Source of the DNA: Daedaleopsis sinensis
Lineage: Eukaryota; Basidiomycota; Agaricomycetes; Polyporales; Polyporaceae
NCBI GenBank assembly: GCA_033807695.1
Contig: CM066302.1
Location: 2,666,001-2,730,000, forward strand
Length of the DNA: 64,000 nucleotides
Direction of reading: 5' to 3'
This document shows, in pieces, positions 36,299 to 48,337 of this stretch (positions are counted from its first letter, which is position 1; each line of letters starts with the position of its first letter). The position numbers were made by a program, and so were the translations under genes. The notes below the pieces were generated by a model. That model had not been told where the DNA came from. It saw only the letters and a list, made by a program, of their open reading frames with translations, and made no database searches.

Positions 36299-38443
36299 CC
36301 ATTCCTTCAAGTTCTACTGTCCTCTATGCACCGAGAGCACCGTCAATGTATATGAAGGAAACAGCCGGTTTCAGTTCCGGGCAGGATTGCTGAGCCATAT
36401 GTACGTAAACTGTGTACACTCTCTGACTATGATGAAGATCGAACAACTGATATGCGCATGCGCTTCTAATACCTATGTAGTGTGCAAGTTCATCATATAA
36501 CGCTAGATCGCAAAGAAACAGATAAATGCACCAATCCCAAGGTCGGACCGCTTGCCCTCGCACGAAGGATCATCAACCTTGTTCGGCGTGATAGCAGGGT
36601 TTGACATACTGTTCTACCAGATTGTACGACAAGTTTTAGTGACCTGGCCGGTTGCATCTTCTGCTCCTGTGAACCTGACGGCAGGGGGCCTCGCCCATAT
36701 TGATGACATCGCCAATCGCGATGAACCCGATTATAGACTAGGATCGTCGACGCCGGATAAGAGAGGTAAAGGGGCCCGGCGATGAGTGTTGCGCGGCTTC
36801 AAAAGAGACATCACGGCTTGAGGCGTTCTTCGAGCTGGATGTGACCTTGCTGAACGATGATACGGACGAACATCTCGGTGATGTTGTCGCACATTCCGCA
36901 GGCCTGTCACGCGATCAATCGACGATATCGCGATACACAAGGAGTTCTCGCTCGAGGGAGTCAACGCGCTTGAAAGCGGTGCCCAACTTCCGTTCGGATT
37001 GTTCGTCCTCGTCGGGTCGTGCAATGCAGCTCGAATGTGCGGTCCTTGAGACGTTCGATGAGGCCGGATGACAGTCGCGAGCGCGAAAAGCGTAGCGTTG
37101 GACCAGATAAGGTTGTGGTGGTCGCCAAGCGAGGTCAAAGTCCGCTGAGAAGCCGTCGCACAGCCTACTTGGCGCGGAAAGAACCCGGCGGTGAAACGCG
37201 GCACCGATAAACGGCGATAGAATTGAGAGGCAGAGCATCTCGCTCCGGGATAGTTCTCCATGAGCGAGCGTGGTGAGGTAGGCGACCCTCTCATCCGAGT
37301 TCTCTTCGGCACGAGGGTCCGGTGTCTGACGGTCTGATTCACGAAGATGCGCAGCTAATTGCAACTGTCATGAAACTGGGTTCAATGGACATATAGTCAT
37401 AGCGCCCATGAGCCACGGCGAGAGCATAAAGAGACGTACGATCGATAGTTGTGTTGCAGATAGAAGAGTGAACTGGTACCGAGGAAGATGTTCTTGATGA
37501 TCCCCGCCCGCGAGTCGTTTTGCGATAGGCGAGAGTAGAAACCAGGTTAATAGAGAGAGAGGTCCAAGTCTATCTAGGATTTGCTGTTCTTCGTCGAGAA
37601 CGCCTGGACGCGCGTCGCGAGGCTTTGCCCTCCGTCGGAGCGAGCGATGGCCTAGCCTCCGCAGCTTGGTCGTCCATGTCTGGACGATGGAGGATGCGTG
37701 GATCGTGATGCGTCGTGCCACCAGCGCACGCTAGGTCGACTTGCGGATGTTTGAAAGCCCAAAGCCCCGAGCGAGCGCAGGAATCGGGCGGTCACCTTCA
37801 CCACGGTCATGTTGATCTCATCAGACAACACGACTTGCCGCCAGACCTCCCACACCTCAGCAACACGTCTAGGCCCCGCATCCTCCGCAGGTACTTCCGG
37901 GACCGCTGGTCCATGTCCCGTGTCCAAATGGCCGTGGCACATGCGGCTCCAGGCATCGGCGTAGTTACACGCCCACACTTAGCATCGACGACGCGTCGGA
38001 GTCGACATCACACTCGCCGGGCGAGCGGAAATTGACGGGTACGATTTCGGGTACGGGTAGCGTATGGCAACGCTCACGAGGATGCGTAGTCGACTCGGTA
38101 GACGCGGAACTTGTAAAGTATTGGGAGGAGCTACCGAGGTCGTCACGATCGCGGCCGAAACCAATGTGTGAACCGCCGACGCACGACGACTCTTGGGTTG
38201 TGCCTTTGCGCTCTGCCATAGTTCATGCCGCTTTTGATGATGGGGGCTCCTTGCTGACGAGAAAGTAACGATGACTGACACAGTGACACTCTTCGATCTG
38301 CTAGCGCTCTCGTGAGACCTGTCGCCGACAGCATATTGTCCAGCAGGGAGATCGCAAACATGTCGGATGTCTTCGAGCGAAGGAAGTGGGTGAGATACAC
38401 TAGGTGCGAGCTGGGTAGAAATGGCGGCGTACCATGACTGTGT
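36299..38443. other. No firmly supported gene; possible eroded minus-strand gene
   Basis: Minus-strand frames at 36915-37364 (ending KRVDSLERELLVYRDIVD, coiled-coil-like) and 37652-37978 (containing VAEVWEVWRQVVLSDEINMT) read like protein, but they cannot be joined and show no family. The fold-back element is inserted at the right end. Confidence 0.35.
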
Positions 38444-38630
38444 CACCTGTAGTCACCACTCTTGTTAACAGAATACACACCTGTGCCTGTGCAAAAAGTG
38501 CGAAATGTTGTCCATGACCTGCAGCACATTGTTATGTTAACAGAGGTGGGGCAAGGCTTGACAGAGCTGAAGCTATGTACATGTTACAATGCCTTGGACA
38601 CTGTCTACAGAGTGTCACAGTCACAGTGCG

Positions 38631-38890
38631 CACTCTGTTATCACTGTCCATGGCCCAATATAACAGACAATGTGCACTCTGTACTGACTGTCCATGACCT
38701 AGTATACAGATAGTGTGCACTCTGTACTAATTGTCCATGGCCTAGTATACAGACAGTGTGCACTCTGTATCAACTGTGTAAGGCCTCGTACACAGATAGT
38801 GCACACTCTGTTGTCACTGTGCAGGGCCTTGAATACAGATGGTGCGAACTCTGTAATAACTGTCTAGGACTATTATAACGGATGACCGAT
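38631..38890 (+). repeat. Subterminal 43 bp tandem repeats, left arm
   Basis: CACTCTGT-type landmarks occur at 38631, 38675, 38718, 38761, 38804 and (as AACTCTGT) 38847, at spacings of 44, 43, 43, 43 and 43 bp. Each unit contains a central (C/G)CATGG/GACC-like core and ends ACAGA.AGTG. Subterminal arrays of this sort often serve as transposase binding sites. Confidence 0.85.
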
Positions 38891-41253
38891 GTTTTTGATT
38901 GATCTCTAGGGTATTAGTAATAAGCTGAAGATCTGATTATGATATGATCTCCTTGTTATCTCTCTAGATAACAGCTTCTTATCTATGCTGATAGCTTGAC
39001 CATCTAATCTACTGCCCTGGGATCAATACCACGCCACTGGGCGCTTATTCAGCACCTTTTCCCGCACCTTATTACCTCAATTAGGCAGGTAGGTGGCTGG
39101 GCTACCCTAGGGGGGCCCACTTCCTCACCCCATACCTCCCTCATTTCTTGATGAATTCCTTTCATCCAAGTTATGGTATACTTATATACTGAATGGCTAC
39201 TACCCTGCACAATATGTAGGTACCTACCCCTCCATTCAGTGTACTGCAATAGGTAGAAATGGTCGCTTTATTTGGGTGATAAATGCTGAATAGCTCGGTA
39301 ACCGGTGGGTGCACCATCATGTACAAGGTACCGTTGGAAGGGGCTTCATTGTAGCTTTCCAACAAGCCCTCATGGATGCAGATCCTTCGACGGGAACCCT
39401 GGATATGCACCGGTGCTCCTTCTACCCTACCCCCAAATTGTCTGGGGTATACCTCCACCAATTCCTAATCAATCAATGCGATTATTTTTGCGTTTTATGT
39501 GTCTACTATACTACCCCTCAGCCCAGTAGTGTGCCTGGTGATGCACCCCATTGATCCAGATACAATAGGCAATCAGTATGCAGGTTACCGCCCTGATAGT
39601 GCATCCAATACTTCACCGATTGGGGTGAGTAGGGCACCGTCAGAAAGCCAGGACATACAGCTTTCCACCGGTACCCTACTCATTGTCATACACACAGCGG
39701 TCATGGAGATACACACACCCTCTCCTCCTCCCCTTACCCCAGTATTGTTTGCAGTAGATCTGCTTACCACATGCATGTATCACCTTCAAATTTTGTGAGT
39801 ATGGTCATCTATTCTGTCATCTACTATGGTCCAGCTGCCGCCCTTATCAGACACAATTTACCCTACCCATTGGCTTATCAGTGTTTCCCTTGATCACCCT
39901 GATCTCGCAGGTTTGGGAGACCTATTCCACAGATCTACTACCAACATGAGTAGTCCCTATATGTGTGAACAAGGCGCAAAAAACAGAATGTCATTATGTG
40001 GAGAATTGGTGAAGTAACTGTCTGAACAGCGAAATGCACACTGTTTGACACTAAAGCTGCACAGTGTCTGAACACACTGCTTGCCACTGTAGCTACAAAA
40101 CCACCTCCTACAGCTAATTCCGGTGTCCCGTGACCAGTTCTTTATGGATTCCTATGGTTCTTTCTGCAGCATGAAGCTATATCTCTCTCCTTTCTTATCT
40201 GACATTGTGTGCGACTATCAGAGGTGATAGGATAGCACAATGCACTGAATAGTGGTAACAACTGATAAGAAAACTTAGTATCAGCAAGATCACCGATAAG
40301 GGTAGCTATGCATGATCTGGACTAGGCTACGTAATAGGAGGCTACCGAAGAAAGAATGATGAGATTTGGTAATTGGTAGAGCAAGATATGGGGTAAATAG
40401 TGCTAAGGTGTGGTATGAGAATGGCATGTATGTATCTCAATGACCGCTGTGTGTATGGGGATGAGTAGGGTACCGTTAGAAAGCCGTATGCTGTAGCTTT
40501 CCGACAGTGCCTTACACACCCCAATTGGTGAGGTATTGAATGTACTGTCAGGGGGGTGACCTGCATACTGATTACCCATTGTATCTGGATCAATGGGGTG
40601 CATGGCCAGGCACACTATGGGTATGAGGGTTAGTATAGTAGACACATGGAACACGAAAAGGATCACATTGATCGGTCAGGAATTGAGGGAGGTATACCCC
40701 AGACAATTTGGAGATAGGATAGGAGGAGCACCGGTGCATATCCAGGGTTCCCGTCGAAGGATCTGCATCCATGAGGGCTTGTTGGAAAGCTACAATGAAG
40801 CCCCTTCCAACGGTACCTTGTACATGATGGTGCACCCACCGGTTACCGAGCTATTCAGCATTTATCACCCAAATAAAGCGACCATTTCTACCTATTGCAG
40901 TACACTGAATGGAGGGGTAGGTACCTACATATTGTGCAGGGTAGTAGCCATTCAGTATATAAGTATACCATAACTTGGATGAAAGGAATTCATCAAGAAA
41001 TGAGGGAGGTATGGGGTGAGGAAGTGGGCCCCCCTAGGGTAGCCCAGCCACCTACCTGCCTAATTGAGGTAATAAGGTGCGGGAAAAGGTGCTGAATAAG
41101 CGCCCAGTGGCGTGGTATTGATCCCAGGGCAGTAGATTAGATGGTCAAGCTATCAGCATAGATAAGAAGCTGTTATCTAGAGAGATAACAAGGAGATCAT
41201 ATCATAATCAGATCTTCAGCTTATTACTAATACCCTAGAGATCAATCAAAAAC

Positions 41254-41513
41254 ATCGGTCATCCGTTATAATAGTCCTAGACAGTTATTACAGAGTTCGC
41301 ACCATCTGTATTCAAGGCCCTGCACAGTGACAACAGAGTGTGCACTATCTGTGTACGAGGCCTTACACAGTTGATACAGAGTGCACACTGTCTGTATACT
41401 AGGCCATGGACAATTAGTACAGAGTGCACACTATCTGTATACTAGGTCATGGACAGTCAGTACAGAGTGCACATTGTCTGTTATATTGGGCCATGGACAG
41501 TGATAACAGAGTG
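41254..41513 (-). repeat. Subterminal 43 bp tandem repeats, right arm
   Basis: Mirror image of the left-arm array at the same distance from the element end. It has six units in reverse orientation and no indel between the arms. Confidence 0.85.
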
Positions 41514-41707
41514 CGCACTGTGACTGTGACACTCTGTAGACAGTGTCCAAGGCATTGTAACATGTACATAGCTTCAGCTCTGTCAAGCCTTGCCCCACCT
41601 CTGTTAACATAACAATGTGCTGCAGGTCATGGACAACATTTCGCACTTTTTGCACAGGCACAGGTGTGTATTCTGTTAACAAGAGTGGTGACTACAGGTG
41701 ACTGTGT

Positions 41708-42460
41708 ACGAAAAAGCGGCTCCGCGAATCTCCTCCAGACGGTGTGCCAGTCATTCCGGGGCGTCGGCAGATCACTCAGCTCGGAGGGAGACATTGACGA
41801 AGATGATGGATGGTGGACGGTGGGTGGATTAGGCTATTACCACGCGTCGACGTGGTGCGTCTTCCTCGAGCGCAAAGAGGACAGTGATGCCTGGGGCTCT
41901 TGAGCGTCGTAAGGACTCCTGCGTCCAAATTGAGAGCAACGGTGGGTGCGCCTATCGTGGAAAGTTCGATACGCCTTCGTTAGTGATGTTCATGGGAGTC
42001 GGCATCGTCCTGGCTCGTTAGTAGAAGCAAAATAGCAAAAATAGCCGTGTTGGCACTAACCTCGTTCTTCCTAAGCAATATCGTTGGCGACTTGTCGACC
42101 CCGTCGCGGAAGGGAGAGGGCACAGTAGTACGAGCAGGCATCATGTGTTCGGTGTGCATTACAGAAGATGAAGTGAGAGACGCGGGGAGAGTCCGAGTCG
42201 CATATGCCAGAGCTCCATGAAGATGTCGCGACTCGAGACAGAGCTTCGCCGCGTATCCGGGGAGACCATATATGTATGGTTGGTGCAAGCACACCACTGT
42301 CACCAGTGACCAGAGTTCCAAGGATACAGAGGAGTACTGTGCGAGTCGTCGGAAGCAGCCCGCGGTACGCTGTGTCCTATGACAAGCGCTTCTCTTCGGG
42401 GGCCTAGGCCTGGACTTGCGGCTGCTGACCAGCGCTGATTAGCGCTGACTAGTGATTAAC
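41708..42460 (-). other. Gene fragment related to the duplicated-unit gene
   Basis: On the minus strand, AAGCTCTGTCTCGAGTCGCG with CTTCATGGAGCTC nearby closely matches the first exon of the gene at 13002-13480. Further on, SPFRDGVDKSPTILLRKNE meets a GTTAGT donor, a CTACTAAC branch site and an acceptor leading to DDADSHEHH and a stop at about 41982. So a spliced C-terminus is visible, but the full gene is not. It lies beside the fold-back insertion. Confidence 0.4.
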
Positions 42461-43100
42461 GTTAACTTCCAAGCTTAAATCAACCGAAGAGCGAGCTGGA
42501 GCCCCTCTAGCTAATGATCTAGGACTACGTATACGTTCACGTTCACATACATAATTAGGGGGCGAACGTATACTTGTATCTTGAAAGGAGCGCGGGCGAA
42601 ACGGGGGCATCGACGCCGTGCAATGAGAGCGACACGGCTTGCTAGTAGCAGCCGCCGCCCGCCGGGTGGAGATCCTAGCCGTTTAAATTCGCGCGCAGGC
42701 TGACCATGACAACCTACACCTACACCCGTATATATGTATATCATATTATTCAAGTTTCTAAGACCGACCCAGGTTCAAGAATGCAGTTAGTTACAGGGAC
42801 TACAACGGTCGACTTGAGGTAATTACCTGTGCTGTGCTTCGTATAAGTACACCTATAGGATCCCATGGCTAGACATCCAATCCGACACTCTCTCTGAAGC
42901 ATTCACTGCCTGCAAGATGATGACGCGGACGGCGAGAATGAATTCAGTATATAGAGATGGTCAGCTCACAGGGTTACGCACGATAAAGAACAACCCGAAA
43001 CCCATCGCGATCATCGAAATCCTAGATCGCCATTGCCTCCACAGAGCTAGAGAAGCGGCCGAGTGCGATCGGATGCTTAAAGAGGGCTCTCCTACTCGGG
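42461..43100. other. No supported gene
   Basis: AT-richer spacer with short frames only. It includes AGCGCTGATTAGCGCTGACT-like short repeats just before it (about 42435-42455). Confidence 0.35.
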
Positions 43101-44478
43101 TCAGCTTGAGTCTATTGAAATATCCTTATAGATCCACGTACGACTGTCCTTCTTCGTCCAGAGAAAAACGGCGTTCTGAGAGTCGTTAAATATGGCGGTT
43201 GCAATATAGAAAGCGTCCCTAGTACGGTCGTGGTATACCTGGATCCGAAACAGGTAAGAAAGTCAAACCACATGAGTAAGTCATATGTACTTGCATCGAA
43301 AGCTAGAACGAATTCTAAACCTATCGTGATCGTCAACGGCTCTCCAAATTATGAAGGGTCAGCAGTGCTCTCACCGTTACCGTGCGTCAGAGTCTGTAGC
43401 CTTCGTCCTGTTGAAACGTCCCAGACATTCATTTCCCCTACGGTAGTGCCTCCTAATATTGCCGTCCCAGACTCGATGAACTTGACAGGAGTAGCTCGCT
43501 TTTCGCCAACGTCATGTCCGAAGGCCCGAATGAGGTCGCCGCTACTCAAAGAGTAGAGATCGAAGCCTGTGATCACGTTTGAAACAACAAGGAGTTCACC
43601 ATCGTCGTCCAAGCTTCCGCGTGCACTATGTATTCCTCGTGAGATTCTTTCGTAGTTCACCGTGACGCTGGGGATCACGACTATGACTCGATGTACGCTT
43701 ACATTTGTCCCTCAACAGCTATTTCTCGCATGCATTTCCAAGTTCTTGCATTATATACCCTTACTGTATGTGAGCATTCGTCGGCATATAGGTATATTAT
43801 CTCAAGTGCTCACAGGATCCCGTGGTTTAGATATGTCACGACAAGACGAGTGTGCTTGCCGGACCCGGTCCAATGAACGCTCGTCACAACAATCTCCGGT
43901 TGCTCTTCAGGGATGCCTCCCAAAGGCCTAGCTATGTCTGCGAGAGTTGTCCACAGACCTGCGCGACCAACGAGTGAGTCATTTAGACAACCACCAGCCG
44001 AGGACAGTGTCATCTTACCAGTCTCCTGCCATTCCCATACACGAAGTTCGCCATGTCCTCCGGACGCCACCCGCATTCCTACAGTCGAAGCGATACACTC
44101 CACTGGACCGTCATGGACATGTAGACCCCGAGCAGTCATCGTGGTCTACGGTTCAAGCTATCAGTTACTGCCCGACTCCCAGACTCATAGTGCGTACCGA
44201 TGACTTACGTTTGAGAAAGACAGTGACATGACATAGCCGTCACTCATGCCACACAGCAGCTTGTCTTCTCTTCTTGATATCCAGGCCAGGCATAGCGCGT
44301 AGCTATTCCCGGTGTACTCATAAAGCAGTTTGCGACTAGAAGTCTGCCAGATACATATCTTGCCGTCTGCAGCGGAGGTAGCGAAGTACTGTCCCTGGGA
44401 ACTGAATGAAACGGCTGTGAGCGCCCCACTGGAGTGTCCGCCTCGAAGACTGTGCCGTTCAGTATAGTCCCGATGCAT
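43101..44478 (-). CDS. WD40-repeat protein, paralog 2
   Basis: ATG 44478 opens MHRDYTERHSLRG, followed by blades ALTAVSFSSQGQYFATSAAD then GKICIWQ; ALCLAWISRREDKLLCGMSD; VECIASTVGMRVASGGHGEL then RVWEW; SVHWTGSGKHTRLVVTYLNH; ELLVVSNVITGFDLY; and AILGGTTVGEMNVWDVSTG. The last exon, FYIATAIFNDSQNAVFLWTK, ends with a stop at 43101. Blade order and intron placing match paralog 1 at 27812-29714, so the two arose by duplication. Both lie upstream of, and co-oriented with, nothing functionally obvious. Exon limits are approximate and the function is unknown. Confidence 0.65.
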
Positions 44479-45063
44479 GTATGAGTAGATAGCTCGGAGG
44501 AAGGACAAGGAGGGGTACTAGCTAGGTACCTATTAGGCTAGTGAATAATAGAGTAGGACGTCCTATCTCGAATGACCCGGACCATCAGCAACCTCATGGC
44601 CTACGGTACGCATGATGCCAACGTGAGGCAAGGAGCAGTCACGCACTTGCCATATAAGGGACCCACTTATTGCGGGCGAAGATCGTCCTGACGATCATAA
44701 CGCCCATTCTGAACCTGATCGGAGCTTGGGCCGCGCAGGAGTACTCAGCTCCCCTGACACCCGAGATACATAGGAACATATCTGCTTATTATTTGGTAAT
44801 GGTACAAGCATGATGAGCGGCATGGGTGGTTTAGTACATAGGGGCGCAAATGCATGTGGGTGAACGAACGGCATCATAAACTGCAGCGGGGGAGGCATAT
44901 ACGTGGACAACAAGACATATAACACGATAGTTGGATGGCGGAGTTCGACGGGTCGCTAAACGAAGCCGACGGGCTTGGAAATTGTGAACGGAGCTAGCAG
45001 TTGCATCAGTATTTGAATATAGAGCGATGGCGTATGACTTACCACACAGGTTCGACTCATTTC
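44479..45063. other. Spacer without a supported gene
   Basis: Short frames only; the minus-strand frame at 44695-44925 has no motif or start context. Confidence 0.35.
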
Positions 45064-45806
45064 TCACAGCGCGGTGGGGATGACGAGTCGAACACCGTTG
45101 TTGACAGCATTGATCACGAGCGGAGCTATTTCGAGCAAGTACCTGGACTTGAGTTGAGACACGAACCTGCACGAAAGAGAGAGCTTGAACGGTAGACGTA
45201 CGTGACAACGGCTTGCTGTGCCATTGCGCGAAGAATTGGCTCCTTGACATTGACGATAGAGTAGAACTTGCCACCGAGCATGACCAGCAACGAGCCCCTC
45301 CAAGGGACTCCTGGAAGAAGATCGGCCAGCGCGGCGTTGATGGGCAGTGCATCGTCGTATTGTGCAGCGATGAGGAAGCGGTACATCTTCTGGGACGACG
45401 CGGACTGGCAGCTGACCCAAGTCTCTTGTATTTCCCTACCGAATCCCAGAGCGTGTTCGAATACCGGGAATCGCTGAACGGCCTGGGAGTCTCGAACAGG
45501 ATCGATGAGGGTAGGAACTCCCGTCAAAACACCCTGTCGAGCCCCTTGCTTGTAGAAGATTCCCTTGATCACCCTTAACTTCGGCTGGACAAAGGACAGC
45601 GTCGTCAACGTCAACAGCACAAAGAAAACGAGGTTTAGAACAATACGATTACCTCTCTGCAGTCGAGGGGCACACGAACACTGGGCATCTTGAAGTATAG
45701 AGAGGATAGAGGAGGACACGGGGTGAAAGTACAGCGAGAGGATGGTCGAGAGGATGGTGGTAGTACACAAAGGCAGCCGACAATGCATGGTCGTTGCTGC
45801 GTTCAT
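45064..45806 (-). CDS. Unrecognised two- or three-exon gene
   Basis: From ATG 45806 a long minus-strand frame contains PKLRVIKGIFYKQGARQGVL, RFPVFEHALGFGREIQETW, ALPINAALADLLPGVPWRGS and VKEPILRAMAQQAVVT. A GTACGT donor and GCAG acceptor then join to RFVSQLKSRYLLEIAPLVIN and a stop at 45064. A hydrophobic stretch (VLNLVFFVLLTLTTLSF) is either a membrane segment or, more likely, a 69 bp intron with GTAATC...CCAG ends. No family is recognised. It is on the same strand as WD40 paralog 2. Confidence 0.5.
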
Positions 45807-48337
45807 GGTCGTGCCCATGTGTCCACACGTGGATGACTGCCTCATGTACGATGTACGTACCGACAACCGACTACGACGGACATCGTGCGCGGTGGACGAC
45901 AAGACAGAATTTGCTCGCAAGGGATCACACGTAGACTTCTACAATGTGGTTAGCTTAAGCTTCATCGTGGTATGCGACCATGCTAGGAACATTCTATCAC
46001 GGAGAAGATCTACGTGCTGAGATTAACGACTGGCTTCGCACGGATCTAAGTTCAGCTTACCTCTATTGCTACGCTTAAGTGCAGACACGCCTAACTGTGC
46101 TCACGGATAAGCTGTGTGATGCAGGCGATCCACGCGATGACTAAGTATGTGCGCAGCCGATTGTACCCTGCAGGGAAAGAAGGTAGTGAGCGAAAGGTCG
46201 GGATACATACGGACAGAGTCAGATCGTGTCCGCGCGAAGTCACAAATCTCCCGATGTTCATCGTGGATGATGTGCATAGATTTCGAAGTGTCCAAAACCA
46301 ATGGCAAGCAGTCGAAATCGATAGGATTGGTGAACCGTTTTGTCGACGGCGAGAGAGGAACTTGTCGTGGTGCGGGTGCTCGTGCGGTGGCCAGGTAGCG
46401 CGGCGACGCAGCGGTGCTCGTGCTCGCCAAATTCATGGGATGGTGAGATGGCGGCTAGGCGGGATGTTGTGCGGGCTCCGAAAATAGCGTCATGAACTAT
46501 CGAGGTCGGTCGACGATTGTGAGGGGGTCCGTCTGAGCATTGGTAGGAGAACCTAATTGTCATGATGAGTGCGATGAAGATAGACAGGACAGTCAAACTA
46601 ACCGCGTATAGCGAGCTTCAGCGGGTGGACCCCTGCCCGCCTGTAATTGCCCGGCAAGTTTTCGTGTCCCGCGGAGGTAAACCTTCGTCGCCTACGTCGC
46701 TTCCGCCGTCTCCCGTCTCCCGTCTACCCAGTTCTCGCTTCCGACGAGGAAGTCCGTAGTAACGAACAAAACTAGGACCGTTTGGCGATAAACGTGATAG
46801 CGAACGAAGGGAGAGGTTTTTGAGCAGCATCAGAGACGTCGACATGGAAGCCGCGCGAGGGGAACCCGAGCATGGAAAAAACGGCGGTAGGGGGTGTTGG
46901 CAACTAGAATATGTAGAACATGTCCCTCGGGAAGCAAGACGAGCTTCAGCGGGTCGAATGTGGAGTTGTTCGCCAAGCCGTCCGAGATTGCGCTAGGAAC
47001 ACATACCAGATCTACCTCAATCCTTCATAGCGGTGAACACCTCCACCTCATCTCCGGCTACGATTAGCGACATCTATATCAGCCTGACAAGGGCCTTCGT
47101 GATCACACGCGCTTCGTGCAAGGCGAAGAGGAGACGTCAACCGCGATGACGACAGTATTGGGGACTCTACTGAAGCATATATATCAACCCTTCGCCCTAC
47201 CTGCGAGCAACGAGACGCCATGTGAGTGGAATTGGAAAGGTAACAAAATGCCAAGCACGAACCGGTCTTCAAGGATTTTGAATGAGTGCACCCCATCCCA
47301 GCTAGGTGTGTTACGCATAGATTCAAGATGAACATATTGAGACTTACCGTTTCATCCTAAGCAAGGTCGCAGGAGGGTTTTGAAGACGTCACGGAATGAA
47401 AAGCAAGCGCAGAGTAGTCACATTTGAGTGCTGTTGACGACTATCAGTTCGTTGTTATTCGCAAATAGATGCCAATACGACTTGAGGCTTCGCTTCGGAA
47501 CTACACAGGACTTGAGCTTGAGCACGTACCTGACTCTCATAGCATTGAAGCTATACCCTGTGTACCGAGCATGCTTGCATCATGGCCAATGATGTGCTAT
47601 GAGACGGAATCGCATACGCAGAGCTCCATATGTCGTGCCGTCGTGTAGTTGGGGATAGAGTATGCGCGCGTGCTAGCACTTACTAGAGCTGTCGGATCTC
47701 AGAATATGCCGTGGACGGTGCAGAAGTCGCGGACAAGGCGCAGTTGCAAGTGGAAGCCGCAGAAAAACGATCGTGCTTCCTCCGCTGGCACGGCCACGTG
47801 GCGTCGGAGCTTGGAGTCTGAAGGCGGCCCGCTTCTACCCGGGAAGCTCTAAGTTGACAAATTATAAAATATTCATGATGACGTCCCATCCACCTGTTCA
47901 GTAGGGTCCTCATTGTCTGCATAGAGGAGAATTAATTATTAGTGCGTACATCACGCGTAGCTCGAAAGCTGATGTCTTCGTTGCAGTGTGTACTGAAACT
48001 CACCCTCAATGAGGCTACCCGGGCCGGCCTAGCACTAGTGCCAGCATGGCCCTAGGCACGATGTTTGGGACGCCGAAAGTGTTCGCTAATAATACACCAC
48101 GCAAGGCATAGGGCCAGCATAGGGCTGTAGTCCATCCCGTGATCCCACCTCAGTCCACTAGAGAACCTCGTGTATCAAGCGCTCATACATATACTAGAAC
48201 ACCACGCATTTGTCAACGAAGTTGGTGGCCGCATCCCGAGGTTCACAGACATCCACGCTCCGGAACGATTCAGGTAACAGCATTCGCTCGTTCACAATCT
48301 TGCACGCTGACCGCTGAACATCCTTCAGATTGACATC
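45807..48337. other. No supported gene
   Basis: About 2.5 kb of short, interrupted frames on both strands. A signal-like hydrophobic start at 46596 minus (LSIFIALIMTIRF) leads only to low-complexity frames. I see no repeats or domains. Confidence 0.35.

Larger units (their letters stand above)
38437..41707. mobile_element. 3.26 kb fold-back DNA element with 7 bp target duplication
   Basis: The element proper is 38444-41700, starting CACCTGTAGTCACC and ending GGTGACTACAGGTG, and flanked on both sides by ACTGTGT (38437-38443 and 41701-41707). An 8 bp duplication (GACTGTGT) is possible if the last base is shared. The two arms are inverted copies: identical-looking for about 0.9-1.0 kb from each end with no length change, then increasingly diverged to about 39760 and 40390, around a unique centre of about 0.6 kb. 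Equal-offset open frames on both arms only reflect the symmetry. No transposase is visible, so it would be non-autonomous. The superfamily is not assigned; CACCTG-type ends and 7-8 bp duplications fit several fungal groups. Confidence 0.85.

Noticed and set aside
38462..41682. Paired open frames on the two arms of the fold-back element as real genes
   Set aside because: They are mirror images forced by the inverted repeat, overlap the 43 bp array, and show no domain or splice structure.
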